NCBI GenBank assembly: GCA_026416065.1
Contig: JAOAFW010000122.1
Coordinates: forward strand, 1 to 14,286
From: Fimbriimonadales bacterium
GTDB lineage: Bacteria; Armatimonadota; Fimbriimonadia; Fimbriimonadales; GBS-DC
DNA length: 14,286 bases
Reading direction: 5' to 3'
The number at the start of each line of letters is the position of its first letter. The first letter of the stretch is position 1. The translations under genes were made by a program, and so were the position numbers. Shown in pieces: positions 14,111-14,286 of the stretch. The notes below the pieces were generated by a model. That model had not been told where the DNA came from. It worked only from the letters and a program-made list of their open reading frames with translations, and searched no databases.

Positions 14111-14286
14111 TTATTCCACGCGGAACAGGCTCGCGCCGAGCTGCAGCGTATCGCCCGGCTTAATCGGTGTGGGCGCGCTGATGCGCATGCCATTCACATA
14201 GGTTCCGTTCGTGCTACCGAGGTCTTCTATGAGCGTCTCGTCGCCTTGTTTGATAATCTGCGCGTGGTTGCGGCTCACGCCCATAT
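14111..14286 (-). CDS. FHA-domain protein, C-terminal fragment (N-terminus outside window)
   Basis: The last 57 residues of a gene entering from the window edge are in frame up to TAA at 14111-14113. They carry the phosphothreonine-binding signature of an FHA domain: GVSRNHAQI with the Ser-Arg-Asn-His core, then DLGSTNGTYVNG, then IKPGDTLQLG, ending FRVE. The domain ends flush with the protein, as in the neighbouring FHA membrane protein 3 bases downstream, so the two are probably co-translated and related. What precedes the FHA domain, whether membrane segments, a zinc ribbon or nothing, cannot be told here. Confidence 0.88.
   Translation of the reverse strand, partial: MGVSRNHAQIIKQGDETLIEDLGSTNGTYVNGMRISAPTPIKPGDTLQLGASLFRVE

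Overview
The window is a single-stranded block of eight genes, all on the minus strand and therefore read from high to low coordinates. GC content is fairly high. No RNA gene, IS element, CRISPR array or gene-free stretch over 100 bases was seen. The gene set fits a diderm, probably thermophilic or environmental bacterium: a four-domain S1 protein with an acidic extension next to coaE, FHA proteins with glycine-rich membrane segments, and large secreted proteins built of TolB-propeller, carboxypeptidase-regulatory and FlgD-like modules. My best guess is an Armatimonadota-type lineage. This is inference from gene style only; no marker in the window proves it.

The upstream half (14286 to about 9280) is a tightly packed housekeeping and signalling run. 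It starts with the C-terminal end of a small FHA protein. Three bases later comes a membrane protein with six or so hydrophobic segments, two FHA domains and a Cys4 zinc-ribbon-like insert. Then follow an N-acetylglucosamine-6-phosphate deacetylase (nagA), ribosomal protein S1 (rpsA) and dephospho-CoA kinase (coaE). Gaps are 3, 21 and 23 bases, and the rpsA stop overlaps the coaE start by one base (TAATG). The rpsA-coaE pair is also adjacent in Actinobacteria, so it is a recognisable syntenic block.

The downstream half (9185 to 1) encodes three exported proteins in a row. The first is an 1838-residue modular surface protein: TolB-like propeller, Ig-like segments, a large domain with an SGQD motif, four carboxypeptidase-regulatory repeats, a Trp/Tyr-rich surface module and a FlgD-like C-terminus. 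The second is a CsgG/FlgT-like protein with an internal hydrophobic segment and FnIII-like C-terminal domains. The third is a subtilisin-family (S8) protease with a propeptide, cut by the window edge. A perfect 10-bp hairpin with a GAAA tetraloop lies between the second and third. The protease and the giant protein appear to share a C-terminal surface module.

The most interesting unit is this trio: a CsgG/FlgT-like envelope protein between a giant propeller/FlgD-type surface protein and a subtilase. It could be a cell-surface display, processing or secretion system, but that is inference from domains and order; no function has been shown.
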